Positions 11,670 through 25,289 are shown, numbered from the stretch's first letter. The stretch: DNA of 64,000 nucleotides from Gerris lacustris (GCA_951217055.1 OX578279.1:71955131-72019130); one strand, 5' to 3'. The notes: a model not told the origin generated them from the letters alone. Numbers and translations are program-made.

Positions 11670-12308
11670 CGAGGCATGTCCCAAAAGTAAGGTCTCCAAG
11701 CGCCTAGCGGCCGAGGGAATTTTTTTCTCCGTAGATGGCAGCACTGCTACATAGTTTAGCTCTTGCCTTCCTCTGGCAGCCCTGGTTGACCATATCGGAC
11801 CCTTAGTTAGCGTGTAGTTACGCTAGCTACCGCCACTTCCTTTCCTGACTACATTCAGTGTGAACTCCGCTTTTTTGGGCCGGAAAGGGGATCTTCTCAT
11901 TGAGTTTATGCCTACCGGAACCACAATCAATGCAGCCTCTTAGAATGAGACTCTGATAAAACTGCGCAGAGCAATCCAAAATCAAAGACGAGGCATGCTG
12001 ACAAAAGGGATTTGTCTTCTGAATGACAACGCTCGGCGTGACACAAGAGCCGTTTTGTATAAGTCCCCCCCCCCCCCCCCCCCAAACGGGCCTTGCCCCG
12101 TCGGACTTCGAAAAGAAGGTGGCGGCGAGTTTTTATGAGGAGGGCATAAAAAACTTCCACTGCGCCTTGAAAAGTGCATCCAAGTGAATGGTGATTATGT
12201 TGGAAAATACCACTTATATACACAACATACCCATGTAATTTTTTTGTTTTAATATACCTTTTTTGATTTTTTAAAAATATGGAAACCTTATTTTTGGGAC
12301 ACACCTAG
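11670..12308 (+). mobile_element. Internally deleted mariner element
   Basis: The 28-bp ends (11670-11697 and 12281-12308) match at 23 of 28 positions as inverted repeats and contain TGTCCCAAAA. A TA dinucleotide flanks each side (11668-11669 and 12309-12310), the normal mariner target duplication. At 639 bp it is about half the usual 1.3 kb. The missing part includes the DNA-binding domain and the first catalytic aspartate. A 19-base C run (12065-12083) sits inside the former coding region. Confidence 0.92.
11890..12232 (+). pseudogene. Mariner transposase remnant
   Basis: Translation from 11890 shows typical mariner transposase text: LLIEFMPTGTTIN, then a TAG stop at 11941-11943, then LRRAIQNQRRGM and LLNDNAR. 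The aspartate at 12025-12027 corresponds to the second catalytic residue of the D,D(34)D triad. After the poly-C tract the C-terminal part reappears as FYEEGIK and, after a frameshift, LEKCIQVNGDYV. Stops, a frameshift and a homopolymer expansion make it non-functional. The assignment rests on recalled family motifs. Confidence 0.88.
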
Positions 12309-12352
12309 TATATAAGAAGCGCTTGAAACCAAATATTAAGTGGCGCTTCTCA

Positions 12353-12618
12353 ATACCGCATCAACACATTCGTGCTCGTGACTCGTTGGCAATCGCAAGT
12401 GGCATTCGTCCGTTCGTCCTCACAATGTGAACCGACTGTTACACACTCGCCAAGTGTTCACCTCGTCGGTACAATCCTTTGACTCATCCCAAAAAAAAAA
12501 CCGCTCCCAGCGAAAGCGGCCAAGCTGGGAGGCAATTGACAAGGCGAATGATGAGTGTGAACTGACTACTTGACTACACATTTGCCTCGCTATTCGGTCG
12601 AACGTGCAAATGCGGTTA
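12353..12618. mobile_element. GC-richer inverted-repeat element
   Basis: The ends are inverted around ACCGCAT (ataccgcatcaacacattcg at the left, cgaacgtgcaaatgcggt at the right). An internal stem pairs ccgctcccagcgaaagcgg with a following ccaagctgggag. Related text lies at 52071-52190 (accgcatttacacattcg). Non-coding; class unknown. Confidence 0.55.
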
Positions 12619-13985
12619 ATTAAATGTGCACTCGCGGGAGAGTGTGGGAAACCGCTATTTGAAGTCATCAGCGCTCCTCGTGGATATTGCGTGAAGTTGC
12701 TCATGTGGAAGCCCAATACATTTTGACAATTATGAGTTCTATAATGTATAGATGATGTAAGAAACACATGAATATGTGTAAAGGATCCACCAGAATTAGT
12801 TTAAATTTCTGATAAAAAATTAAAAATGGTTGTTTTCGCTAGCATTGCTACTATGGAAGGAATGAACATATCAAATAGTAGCAATATTCATTCAATTCCA
12901 TTATAATATTTTCACCCGGAATATATTCTGGGATTTATGTTTCTCTTTCACAAGGTTCTTAAAAGTAAGTAGATGGCAAAACCTAAATTTGTAATTGAAA
13001 GTTGGTCGTTACTTTATCTTTGTTGTTTGTTAAAACTAGACATTTTTGTAGGATTGTTGGTTTAATGGGAGGACACAAAGGATGCAGTGGAAAAGAGGTT
13101 TAAAGTAAATAGACCGACGGAAATTCCACTCTGCCTACAGTAGGAGTATGTTTGATGTGGAAATCAGAGAATAAGGTCATGGTAGAATTGGTTGTGGGTA
13201 CAATTTTGTCAGAGTTGGAAGCATGCTATCCTTGTTTAATTCTGGTTGGTGGAGCTACGTTTCGTTAGAGCTTGATTTAACTTGGATTTAAGGTTACGAG
13301 TCCTTCGTTGTTTGGAATTCTTTGACCTCCGAATACAAACTTGCCTCTGTTTTTCTCTTACCGTCTTCTTAGTAAACTTTGTCTTCCCTCAACACATTTG
13401 CTTGTTTTTCAACCCATTCAACTTCTAGACTATATTGTTTGTCCTCTTTGTTACCTTTTATTACAAAGCTTGGTTTCAGCCTTATCATTAAAGAAACATT
13501 TCAATTAAAATCTTATTTCATTACCATTTACTTCTTATATCAATATATTTATTTATTATGATGCCCGAGTTGCTGTTTTTACTGTAATATTGTAAAAACA
13601 TTATTTTTTTTAAAAGTAATAAGTCATATTTTTCTTTAATAATGGACATTTAGTTCTTAGAATTAGCTTATTGTGAATTAAAGGGGTTTCAGTCTATTGT
13701 TAAGAGCCACTAACGCTAATACGTTGATAAATAATGACTTCTTTCTTCTAAGTTAATCTTAATCAGTACAACTAATAAAAGTTACACAACAAACCAAATT
13801 TAAGTTGGAAATATATGTTATTTAACAAGTTATATAATTAAAATAATAATCCGTGAGTCATCAGCCTATGGAAGAGTCTTGTAATCAAAAACAAACAGCG
13901 CTTATCCAATAAGAGGATATTCTCTCGGAATGAGACTATGTGAGAGACCGAAGATGTCATTAGTGCTTCTGGCGAATAACAAAAG
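12619..13985. other. No recognisable gene
   Basis: Sequence of mixed composition. The phrase at 12714-12755 (cccaatacattttgacaatt) recurs at 14822-14862, so part of this belongs to a dispersed repeat. No domain-bearing frame. Confidence 0.4.
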
Positions 13986-14830
13986 ATAGGTGCAAATGTA
14001 AACAATAGTTATTTATACCCCTAGGGAGCAAAGTAAGCCATTATTCCCTGTGCGAAAAAGTTGGTTCTTGAGGCAAAGCCGAAGGAATTAGACTCTTTAA
14101 TTCCCGAGGCGCAGCCGAGGGAGATAATTATCGCGAGGGGAATAATGGCACTTTACTCACGAGGTACATACAATATTTTATCTCTAGTAGGAAGAAAATA
14201 CACATTTTCGCCATTGCACAGTTTCTATTTATTATTTTATTTTTTAATTTAAATCAAATTATAATTATTATTAACGACGGGAAACAGAGAGAGAAAAATA
14301 GACTCCAGCGCGAAAAAAAAAACCCGCGCTGGAGTCTATTTTTCTCTGTCTGTTTCCCGTAGTTAATAATAATTATAATTTGATTTAAATTAAAATTTAA
14401 TAGTTCCGTAGTATGAATACTACCAAAATCGTAAAATATGAATTTTTATTACTTTAATAAATAACAATAATTATTAGCACTAATAGATATAAGAGATTCA
14501 ATATTAAAAACAAATAAGAATTGGAATTAAACTCAAATAGAAGGTTATTTAGATGCAGGTTATAAACAAATATAAACATGGTCAAAAAAGGGCAGTGCCG
14601 CCAACCTGATTTCAACAACTTCATTACATTAGCCATTCTTTTTCTACTATTTATAAAATAATTAAGTTGCAATCTTTACTTTTTTGCCCTACTTTTACTT
14701 TTTCTCCATATTTTTTGAGTTCAGGAATGAAAAGACCTGTTTTAGTCCCTCTAACTAAACTAATTCAAAATCATAACTTTTTTTCCCTACTGGAGATAAA
14801 CAACATTTTATCTAATCTTAAGCCCAATAC
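13986..14830 (-). repeat. Family L repeat, copy 2, with insertion
   Basis: Reverse complement of 4990-5465, split by a hairpin element at about 14230-14450. The two halves of L are found on both sides of it, so copy 1 serves as the empty-site comparison. Confidence 0.8.
14240..14400. mobile_element. Hairpin element, family O
   Basis: A near-perfect palindrome with arms of about 65 bp. The left arm runs from aaatcaaattataattatta to actccagcgcg, and the right arm mirrors it around an A-rich centre near 14318-14328. The same flank text, followed by a tRNA-like domain, occurs at 32757-33275. Here the tRNA-like part is missing and only its outer ACTCCAGCGC edge remains. Confidence 0.8.
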
Positions 14831-16619
14831 ATTTTGAACACTACTAGTTCCATAATGTATAGATACTGATAAAATAGATAATTAAGATGCACAAATGCAC
14901 ATAGATAATATAATACGTACCGCTATATATTTAGTGGAGAACAAAAGGTTGGCGCGTCGCTTTATTAGCTATATAATTATGGCATTCTGCAACCAGATAG
15001 ACACCACTATATTTAAGTAGCTACCCGATGCAGGATTAGCACCGAGCGTGAAACCCATTGGCGGATTGAGGAATCCAATAGGGATCTCCTATTCAAAAGC
15101 GCAAATGATACCACTAAGGACCCCATGTAATATAATTGAGAATATTACATCTGACCAATCTTTACAAGGTGTATTGATGTTGTGAAAAGAAATTACCTAA
15201 TAATTTAAAGGGTTTTGAGTTTAAACGAAATATTTATATGTTTAGTACATTGAGAGTGGCTATATATATGCAAGGATGGTTTTAGAAAGGGATGAGGTTG
15301 TGGATTAGTTTGATTTGTAGAGGTAAACCGTAGAATAAAACTTAATAATAAGGTGTGTCTGGTTTACCAGCAGCATGTTGCTTTTTTACTTTAGCCCTGT
15401 TTGAGTTTACGGGTCATGTGTATATTGCATTTAACAACCACGCGCCTTGTTTACTATCCTTTCTTCATTCTGAATATTTTAAAAATAAATATTTGACTTT
15501 TTCACCTGTTCATAAAATCCAAGCTCGTCGGATTTCGGATTTCCCGGTGGTTTTAAGGGGGCAGGGGGAGGGAAAAGGTGGCGAAGACTGGAGACCCGTT
15601 GTAGATCAGCTCACCGCCTTATTGGCTCCTTGATAACATTACACTAACACTTCCACACCGGAAATATGTGAGACACCTGTGTGATATCTCATAGGTAGCA
15701 ATTACCATGCGGTAGCACGTACTAAGCAATATCTGATAGCTCATATACCCACTGTACATATTCACACTCTATATATGTATCGGCTATGTATATATAGTTA
15801 TAGGTGTTATAAGACATATACATATATACATGTGACTATAATCAGTGTTCCATTTTCACCTAATACCACACTGGGGTTCGACTTAACATCGAAACTCCCT
15901 TCCTTCAACCTAATTTACAAACACAAACCCTAATGTATGTTTATTGTATGATAATACTTTACATAATCCTACGATATAATCCGTGCGGTTCCTTTATTAT
16001 TCTATATAATATTCTTCTATACGGAGAATCATAATACTCTTTTCCCCTCTTCTCTATTCATATTTGGATCACGTTCTAGCATAGCTAACTCCGCCCCGCC
16101 GGAAAAGAATAAATAAAAAAAAAAAACAGTGATTATTAAAAATTCTATTGATAACTTGGGATATTGGCAAAACCATTATCTAAACTTTCTCTGAACGTTT
16201 TAATGCTGTTTATTTTATCATCTGAAGGAAATTAAGGGCCGATGCTTACGTGACCCTTTTTTTCGTAAAAGTTTTTCGTTGCAATCCATTGTTTAGAACG
16301 GCTATTTTCATTTGCAAATCATTATAATTTTTTTCCAGGATTTGTTTTCTTCTATCCCCTTTATTTTCTTTTGTACAGTTGGTAACAATACTTCATTAAT
16401 TATTGTTTTTTTTTTTTTACTCTGATAAATGCTTCTTAAAATTTAAAAAGATTTGTTGTTTAATTAGGTATTTTTTTATTTAACTTAAAGCAAGAGATCG
16501 TAACTAGTATTGTTATATTTTGTTAGTTCAGTGCTTTATTTGTACCCTTTTTTTAAAATTTTCTGTAAAGATTTTTTGGAAATAAATATCCGACTGCATA
16601 AGGTAATTTTAAATTGAAT
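14831..16619. other. No recognisable gene
   Basis: AT-rich. A GC-richer patch at 15525-15625 carries a G-rich frame with no recognised domain. Nothing else stands out. Confidence 0.4.
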
Positions 16620-16626
16620 AACTTGG

Positions 16627-16789
16627 TCCGACGTTTCAGTTCCACTGATGGAAGCATCTTCAAGGGGGGGGGGGGAGGGGGGTGAGGAGGGTGCATCGTG
16701 ATTCAGTATATCATATTGTAGCTTCTAGTTAACATCCCGATGTACCACACTTCTGAAGATGCTTCCAGTAGTGGTAGCGAAACGTCGGA
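16627..16789. repeat. Inverted pair of stem-loop motifs
   Basis: The motif GAAGATGCTTCCA...GAAACGTCGGA occurs at 16753-16789 and, reversed, at 16627-16664. Between them is a G run (about 16664-16682). In the right copy GCTTCCA-GTAG-TGGTAGC forms a stem with one mismatch. The two copies look like inverted termini of one small element. Confidence 0.65.
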
Positions 16790-16929
16790 TTTCAAACTCC
16801 TCGTTACGCGGATTTCACTGGAAATCCAAGCCTGCTAAGATAATTTTGCTAGATTGCCACAAAATGTCTGGCAATACAACCTGATAACACTTTTAAAATC
16901 TGATAAAATTATCTGTTTATTATTACTAT

Positions 16930-18360
16930 TATTATTGGAACGAAGTTCCATATGGCACGTTCTGAAGCCCGGGAGTGAATCCAAAAAAAAAACAACACAA
17001 ACACAACCCCAAGCGTCACGAAATCTACCGATGACAATAACTTGAGTAAAAGATGACCTAGTTAGTTGCAATTTGGTACACATGTTTATTTTACCAATGC
17101 CCAGAATGAGTTCGTTTGACAACGTTATCCACCCAAACGTTCACGCGCAGCGCTCGCGTAAACGTAAGCTTCAAATGTAAAATTGGAGTTTTAGGACGGG
17201 AAAAAATTCTTACTTCATCTATTTAATGAGTGACAAACAACTTTTTTAAATACATTTTATTTAGTAAATCAAACTTCATACACATCCTCTAAAGTACAAG
17301 TGAAACAGGCATGTTTGATAAAATGCTGATAAAAGCTGACTTTTTATGAAGTGAAGTGTTATATTTTATAATATTTTAAACGGAGTCTGGCCAGGAAGCG
17401 AGGATAAGGATGAATTAGGACTATCTACACTACAACCATCTTCTCTATCTATAAACTCATCATGATTAGGTAACTGATATCTCAACATTAAATACATATT
17501 TATTGCAAGACGCTCAAATGATAAAAAAAGTTGTTCTTGTAATTTTGCCTAAACTTCGCTAAGTACAATAGTTAATTACTCTTCATTTTGTGTCTTTTCT
17601 AACTCCGACATGTAAAAGTAATTGGCATCGTATACTTAGCAGTGTGATTTTATAATTTACATTTTATTTAATTAAAAGCGTAAAGAACTTCGTTCCTACC
17701 GGGTGTCCCACAACGCCGCATGTATTTTTACTTTTCCTCACCTATGGTAGGAAATGTATTGTTTTCACAAAAATATTTTTTTTCGAGATATCAACTGAAA
17801 TATTCGTTTTGGGTGTTTTTAGACCTCCTGAGTGGTTTTCAGCATGACTTCTGTATGTATGTGTGTTACCATCGTAGCTCCCAGGGTATTTAACCTAGAG
17901 AGTTGAAACTTGGCAGAAAAATCAGAACGTATATATCTAATTGTGCCACCCGGAAAATCAATATTTTCCGTCATCCTGAACCAAGTTCAATAAGTCAGCA
18001 AAAGTTTTAAAAATTCGTAAAAAATCAAATAGTAGACCGATCGAGTTGAAGTTTTGCACGAATGTACCTCTCTGTATGTCAAACAAATCCACTAAATTTA
18101 ATTTTGATATTGGCCGCCATTTTGAAGTTATTGCTTTTTTTAATTTTGAAACTTTGACGCCCAATAATACCGAAAGTATAAATACGTTTTTGACATAGAG
18201 GATATCGTTGGAACCGGTAAAATATAAGGAACAAATATAAAAAAAATCCGAGCTCAAATAGTGTGTATATATTTATTCTATCCAAAACAAAACAAAAAAT
18301 GTAATTTTTGATTTACATTCAAGGCCTGAAGATGCCCAGGTATGGGCAAAATATAGCCAA
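16930..18360 (+). repeat. Composite repeat G/H, copy 1
   Basis: About 1.4 kb. Its first part (to about 17470) matches 46677-47230 forward and 41070-41835 and 60385-60940 reversed. Its later part (17640-17745 and 18300-18360) matches 40860-41070 reversed. The middle (17790-18290) holds an extra segment absent from the reverse copy at 41 kb. No shared coding frame. Confidence 0.7.
18323..18358 (+). other. Stem-loop motif GGC-CTGAAGAT-stem-GCC
   Basis: GGC CTGAAGAT, then a perfect stem GCCCA-GGTA-TGGGC, then AAAATATA GCC. The same layout with a different stem sequence occurs at 42070-42104 and, reversed, at 40869-40904. That pattern suggests a conserved folded RNA or DNA rather than simple homology. 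Confidence 0.6.
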
Positions 18361-19239
18361 ATTTTAAGTAAAAAGAACAAATTTTTATTTTCAAATTTTT
18401 ATTCCTTTTTTAGACCAAAGGATAAGGAAATCTTTTATAATTATATTTTTAATTACTATAACTATTTTACGTCTATCTATTATTTTTATACTGTCCATCA
18501 ATAAATTTACAGTTTGTCAATTTTGTTTTGATTATTTGTTTTGTTGTGTGAAAATAAAAAAAATTGAACTTTTAAGATTTTTTTGAGAATGCAATAATTT
18601 TGATCTTAGAAGTATTTTTTTAAACGTCTTTAAATGATGGAGTTCGGTCAGGAAGTTAAAGAACATTAGGCTACAAGCCAAATCTCAATCATTTCTCATT
18701 TTTATTGTTGAAGGATATATCAGTCGTCAGATATATCATATAAAAACATACATTCGATCTTCCAAAAGAGCCCCTGGCTGAGGATAGCGTAAGAAAATTA
18801 TACCTACTTTTATCGACTTCTGAATTTAGACTCAATTATCTAATATGGTGTATAAAAACATGTGACATTTCAATTTTGTGTGTAAAAACAAAAAGACAGT
18901 GAGGTTATAAACAGTGTTGTCGAATACGTAATTAATGAAATGAAATCTATATTAAGATTTACAAATCAAGGCTCTCTTGATCTTTCTTTCCCTCCCTATT
19001 CCAATTATGTGTAACGAAATATGAATTTACCGGGCGATATAAAAGGTTATGAAAGAAACAAACTAATATAACTTCAACTTAACTATAACAAGTTTTAAAA
19101 TAAATTAAAATAATAATTTTACAACGTAATACGTAACTTAAAAATTAAGGATTATACCTTAAAAAGTATCTTAATTATGTATGATATCATAGTGTTGTAT
19201 TATATTAATTGACCAATCCCTCATGTATAATTTTTAGCT
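18361..19239. other. No recognisable feature
   Basis: AT-rich spacer with no gene or repeat recognised. Confidence 0.4.
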
Positions 19240-19296
19240 TACAATAAGTGGTCAACAACCAAGTTATTTTAATTGTTTTGTCATGACCTATATTTA

Positions 19297-19965
19297 CTTA
19301 GAATAATACTATATATAGAAGGAGCATAGAATCGGAATCCTAAGCAATTACTGATAAGAGACTGAAGCCAACTTTTGCCGAGAGGTTGTGTCCTTAAGAC
19401 CAGGCTGCCAACATAACAACACTCATTTTTTTCATTATACTGGGGAAGGTTGGACATACTTTGGTAACTATTCAAAGCCCGCTCACAAACAATCAAGAAG
19501 ACAAACCCTCCCATTGGTTATTATTTACGTTTCACTCTGACGTCATTTTTTTCACCTCGCACGGCATGATATAATAAACATTATTTTCAGCATATTTCAA
19601 GCTAAAAATAAGATAAAATACAATAAAAGAAACTATAAGTAAACACATTATAATTTTTAACTCTGACAGCTTGGGAAAATCGAGAAAAAAAAATGGGAAG
19701 AGAGTGAATGAGAGCTTGAGATTTTGGCGGGTAATAGGTCATTGCCCGACCTATTACCCGCCAAAATCTCAAGCTCTCATACGTCTCCTCCCATTTTTTT
19801 TGTCGATTTTCCTAAGCTGTCAGAGTTAAAAAGTATAATGTGTTTACTTTTTTTATAACTATCAATAATTAAAATTTACTAAAAATTAAATTAAAATACC
19901 GAAGGCAAATAATTTTAGAGTTATGACGTCACAAATCCACCTTCTATATATTGTATTATTCTAAG
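19297..19965. mobile_element. Foldback element I-1
   Basis: A 669-bp element with inverted ends starting CTTAGAATAATACTATATATA. The outer flanks of the I-1/I-2 pair are an exact 8-bp duplication TATATTTA (19289-19296 and 20501-20508). The bases between the two elements (19966-19973, TTTATTTA) differ at one position. Inside is a 180-bp palindrome (about 19660-19840) centred on GGTAATAGGTcattgcccgACCTATTACC. Non-coding. Confidence 0.85.
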
Positions 19966-19973
19966 TTTATTTA

Positions 19974-20500
19974 CTTAGAATAATACTATATATAGATGGA
20001 GGATCACTGATAACATTGAAGCCAACTTTGGTTGTGTCCCTTAATCCGCGTTCTAAAAATTCATTTTTGTAATTTGTGACGTCATAACTCAAAATTATTT
20101 GCCATCGGTTTTTTAATTTAATTTTTTATTAAATTATAATTATTGATAGCCAGTTTAGTTTATTGTAATTTTTTTTGTGTTTTATCTTATTTTAGCTTGA
20201 AATATGCTAAAAATAATGTTTATTATATCATGCTGAGCGAGTTGTAAAAAATGACGTCAGAGTGAAACGTAAACAATAACCAATGACAGGGTTTTTCTTC
20301 TTGATGTTTGTGGGCAGGCTTTGAATAGTTACTAAAGCATGGCCAACCTTCTCCTGTTTACATGAAAAAAATGAGTGTTGTTATGTTGGCAGCCTGGTCT
20401 TAAGGACACAACCTCTCGGCAAAAGTTGGCTTCAGTCTCTTATCAGTAATTGCTTAGGATTCCGATTCTATGCTCCTTCTATATATAGTATTATTCTAAG
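19974..20500. mobile_element. Foldback element I-2
   Basis: A 527-bp element with the same termini as I-1. Its right half is the reverse complement of the left half of I-1 over about 340 bp (including the phrases taagcaattactgataag and gacgtcattttttt), so the pair folds into one large imperfect palindrome. Non-coding. Confidence 0.85.
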
Positions 20501-20640
20501 TATATTTACTATCTTCATTTTGACGGGTGTCAAATTTATGATTTATGACAGAAAATTTAAAAACGTACAAGTTCAACAAGTTCTTTTTATCTTATTATTA
20601 TTATTATTCATTCTTCAATACACTAAGCTATTCTAATAGT

Positions 20641-21223
20641 CAGGGTGCCCATAGGCAAAAAAATAACTCATACATACTCTTTCCAAACCTTTTTGTATGG
20701 CTTGTTTAGGCAAAGTCTGACACCGTTTTCCTCTGTGACTTTTTTTAGTTTTGTGGCGTTTTTTTTTATTTGAACTCTAAAATTTTGACGTGTCAGACTT
20801 GAAAATCGGAAAAAGTTCTGCGTCAGACAATATTAAAATGTTGATTTATAGGGTTCAAATAATGTATCTTAAGAAAATCAGGTGGTTATTAATCATTAAT
20901 TAATATTAGTTCATATTAATTAATATCCATTATTATTCATTAAAATTAATTAATATCATTAATCAATAACTGGCTGATTTTCTTAAGATACATTATTTGA
21001 ACCCTCTATAAATCAACATTTTAATATTGTCTGACGCAGAACTTTTTCCGATTTTGTAGTCTGACGCGTCAAAATTTTAGGGTTCAAATAAAAAAAAAAA
21101 AAAACGCCCCAAAACTAAAATAAGCCACAGAGGAAAACGGTGTCAGATTTGGCCTAAACAAGCCATACAAAAAGGTTTGGAAAGAGTATGTATAAGTCAC
21201 TTTTTTGCCTATGGGCACCCCTG
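20641..21223. mobile_element. Long foldback element J
   Basis: A 583-bp near-perfect palindrome with arms of about 270-290 bp around an AT-rich centre near 20930. The ends are CAGGGTGCCCATAGGC and the mirrored GCCTATGGGCACCCCTG, preceded and followed by TAGT / ACTA. Two readings of the insertion are possible: CAGGG hAT-like ends, for which no 8-bp duplication is seen, or a TA-flanked element with ends GTCAGGG. Non-coding. Confidence 0.85.
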
Positions 21224-21230
21224 ACTATAA

Positions 21231-21500
21231 CTTTAATACACGAAGAACGATATTGCTTCAGAGCTTAACGCAGGTAACTGAAAAATTGTGATCGTTCTGA
21301 AGAACGAATTTATTTTTTATGTCTCCGATATCAAAGATTACTGAACAAAAATCTGTTTCACACATCAGACAACATTTTTAATCTCGTTTCTGTCTGTCGG
21401 TCAACATTTATTCAACCCACCATATCTTAAAAACAACTCTGATGAAATCCAATTTTGATGAAATTTGAACACTAGGTCATAACTAGTCCAATTTTAGTCC
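21231..21500 (+). repeat. Family B repeat, diverged copy
   Basis: Shares cgttctgaagaacga, the gtctgtctgtcgg stretch and the following text around gatgaaatttg with family B at 48.4 kb, but is clearly older. Confidence 0.6.
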
Positions 21501-21882
21501 CCATTATTAATTAAAACGTTCTATGCTTCCCTTCCACAAAAACATTTCTCCGACTATACATTTTTAAAAGTACTCAAGTAATCGTATCATCTGGGTAATT
21601 CACTTTCTTTGAGTTGTTATCAGTTAATTAGGTATAGTTTATGCTTGGGAACAATTTTCTTTTATAAAACCCCTTAAGTTTTATGATAAATTATACTGTT
21701 AAGTAAATGTCTTTTTTAAGTTATCATTTATACGTTCTCAGGTAATGATTTTTTAAGATAAAGTTTTAATTCCACCCCATGACACCCCCCTCCTATAAAG
21801 TTTTATGACATTTTTCTACTCTAAATTTTAGTCTCAACATATTTTTTATTATTATTATTATCGATGCTATACTAAAAAGTTG

Positions 21883-22385
21883 GGCACTTCTTTAGATTGT
21901 TACTCCTCCTTATAAATAAGGTGACTATAAAAAAATTTCGTATAATGGGCGTTCTTAAGAAATAACTAGTCCGCCATCTTGGGCTGTTCACCATATTGAA
22001 TTTAGAATGATGTCACTTAACTAACCATGCATTGTCATCCAAACTAAATGTGTATGCAAAATTTTAATTTAATGGGTTGAGGATAACTGCTTTAAAATTC
22101 AGTTGCAAGATTTGACCCGAACATACATATACATACATATATGTACATACATATACATGCAAACATTGCAAGTTAAATACATAAAAGCTTGTAAAAAGGG
22201 GCGTAACAATCCAAAGAAGGTGTATGGAATGTTCTTCTTTAGACTGTTACTCCCCTTATAAAAATAGAAGTATGATATTCCTTTATCCCAAAGTACATTG
22301 GTCTTAACATCCCTTTTTCTTAATAGTTATTTTTCAAAGTAATTTCTATTCTAAAATTTAGGGGAGTAACAATCTAAAGAAGTAC
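21883..22385 (-). mobile_element. Family D element interrupted by unrelated DNA
   Basis: The left end, ggcacttctttagattg, is at 21883 and the rest of a one-unit D element is at 22192-22385. Between them is about 265 bp of unrelated sequence with an (ACAT)n-like stretch (22121-22161). Without the insert, the length would fit the one-unit class. Confidence 0.7.
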
Positions 22386-22792
22386 TAAAAGTAGTTTGTT
22401 TAAATTATTAGTTATTAATTAAACTCACGAGTTTTTCCAATTTTGTTAAATTTCAGACACCGGAAAGGGAGAAAATTTAGGCTGAGAGTGGTATTGTATC
22501 CTGCGCGACCTAACTCGTAAGAAACCGAACCTCGAGCACTCAAGGGTAAATAACCTTAAAATATTCTACCAATTTCTAAGGGTTTGTTAAGGCTTAATAA
22601 TTCTAATAATTATGATTTGAAGAAGATTTCCATCCAACAAAAAGTGCTCTCTTACACAATTTATAATCCATTCTTTAACAGTCAACAACCTTTAAGTAAT
22701 TGAGCGGAGAATTATAACAAATTTTGATTCATGGTAATGGAAATGAACTTTCCTTATTCTTCATTACTACTAATCTCACCCTAATTTAAACA
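22386..22792. other. No recognisable feature
   Basis: AT-rich, mixed sequence. Nothing recognised. Confidence 0.4.
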
Positions 22793-22936
22793 ATAGGTTT
22801 GTTCCAACCACACTTCAAACTGGTTTGGAACTGTCCGACGCATGCGCATCGGACCACATTTGAACGTGTTTTGCTAATGCACATGCGTCGTACAGTTTGG
22901 AACTAGTTTGAGGTGTGGTTGGAACAAACCTAATAT
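22793..22936. mobile_element. Small inverted-repeat (MITE-like) element
   Basis: A 144-bp element with inverted ends of about 34 bp (ataggtttgttccaacca at the left, tggttggaacaaacctaata at the right). The interior is again roughly palindromic around gacgcatgcgcatc / gcacatgcgtcg. Non-coding. Confidence 0.8.
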
Positions 22937-24654
<1,718 letters not shown>

Positions 24655-25289
24655 CTTATGTGATTTAGCTGCATTTAAATTAATAATTAGTTGTTTTGAC
24701 TGAGATTTTGTGCACTTCATAATTATGACTAAGGTGGTTAATATAAAAAATCCCGTCAAGATACTTGCCTGCAAGTTACTAAAAGGGTTTGTTCGGTCAT
24801 AAAAATTCATAAATACATTATTTTTTGTTTGTTTTTGTTTTTAAACTAAAACATGTTTCAAAGTTTCACTTTTTAGAAGCAACGTGTGCATATATTTTCG
24901 TTTAGTATCTTCGGTAATCACTAATTTGTATTTTTCGGGGATAAAATGGCCGCTAATATGGAAACACGATATATTTTTGTAAACCAAATTTCAATACCTT
25001 TAAAATGATACCTAACTTATAAAATTTAATAACTTTAGAAAATTAAAATTTTTGGGCTTATATTATCAACTTCCGGAAATATCATTGGATCACAGAGATG
25101 TATATTTTTGTGTTTTTGCATTATTTTTGGGACCTGTCCTAGTGGGGTAGAGGTAGGGTTACCAGACGTCCGGATTTGAAACATCTGTCCGGTTTTGCGT
25201 CCGGATTTGAGAAATGTCCGGATTTTAATAAAATGAACGTAAAACGCAGCAAAAACAGCGAAATTTCATTCTTTCAGTGGTTGTAATCA

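Larger units (their letters stand above)
19240..20605 (+). repeat. Family A fragment, split by foldback elements
   Basis: 19250-19296 and 20509-20600 are the two sides of one degraded family A copy. The join aagttatttt...cctatattta followed by tcttcattttgacgggt matches 54083-54140 continuously. This paralogous empty site confirms that 19297-20500 is an insertion. The fragment also has an internal deletion. Confidence 0.8.
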
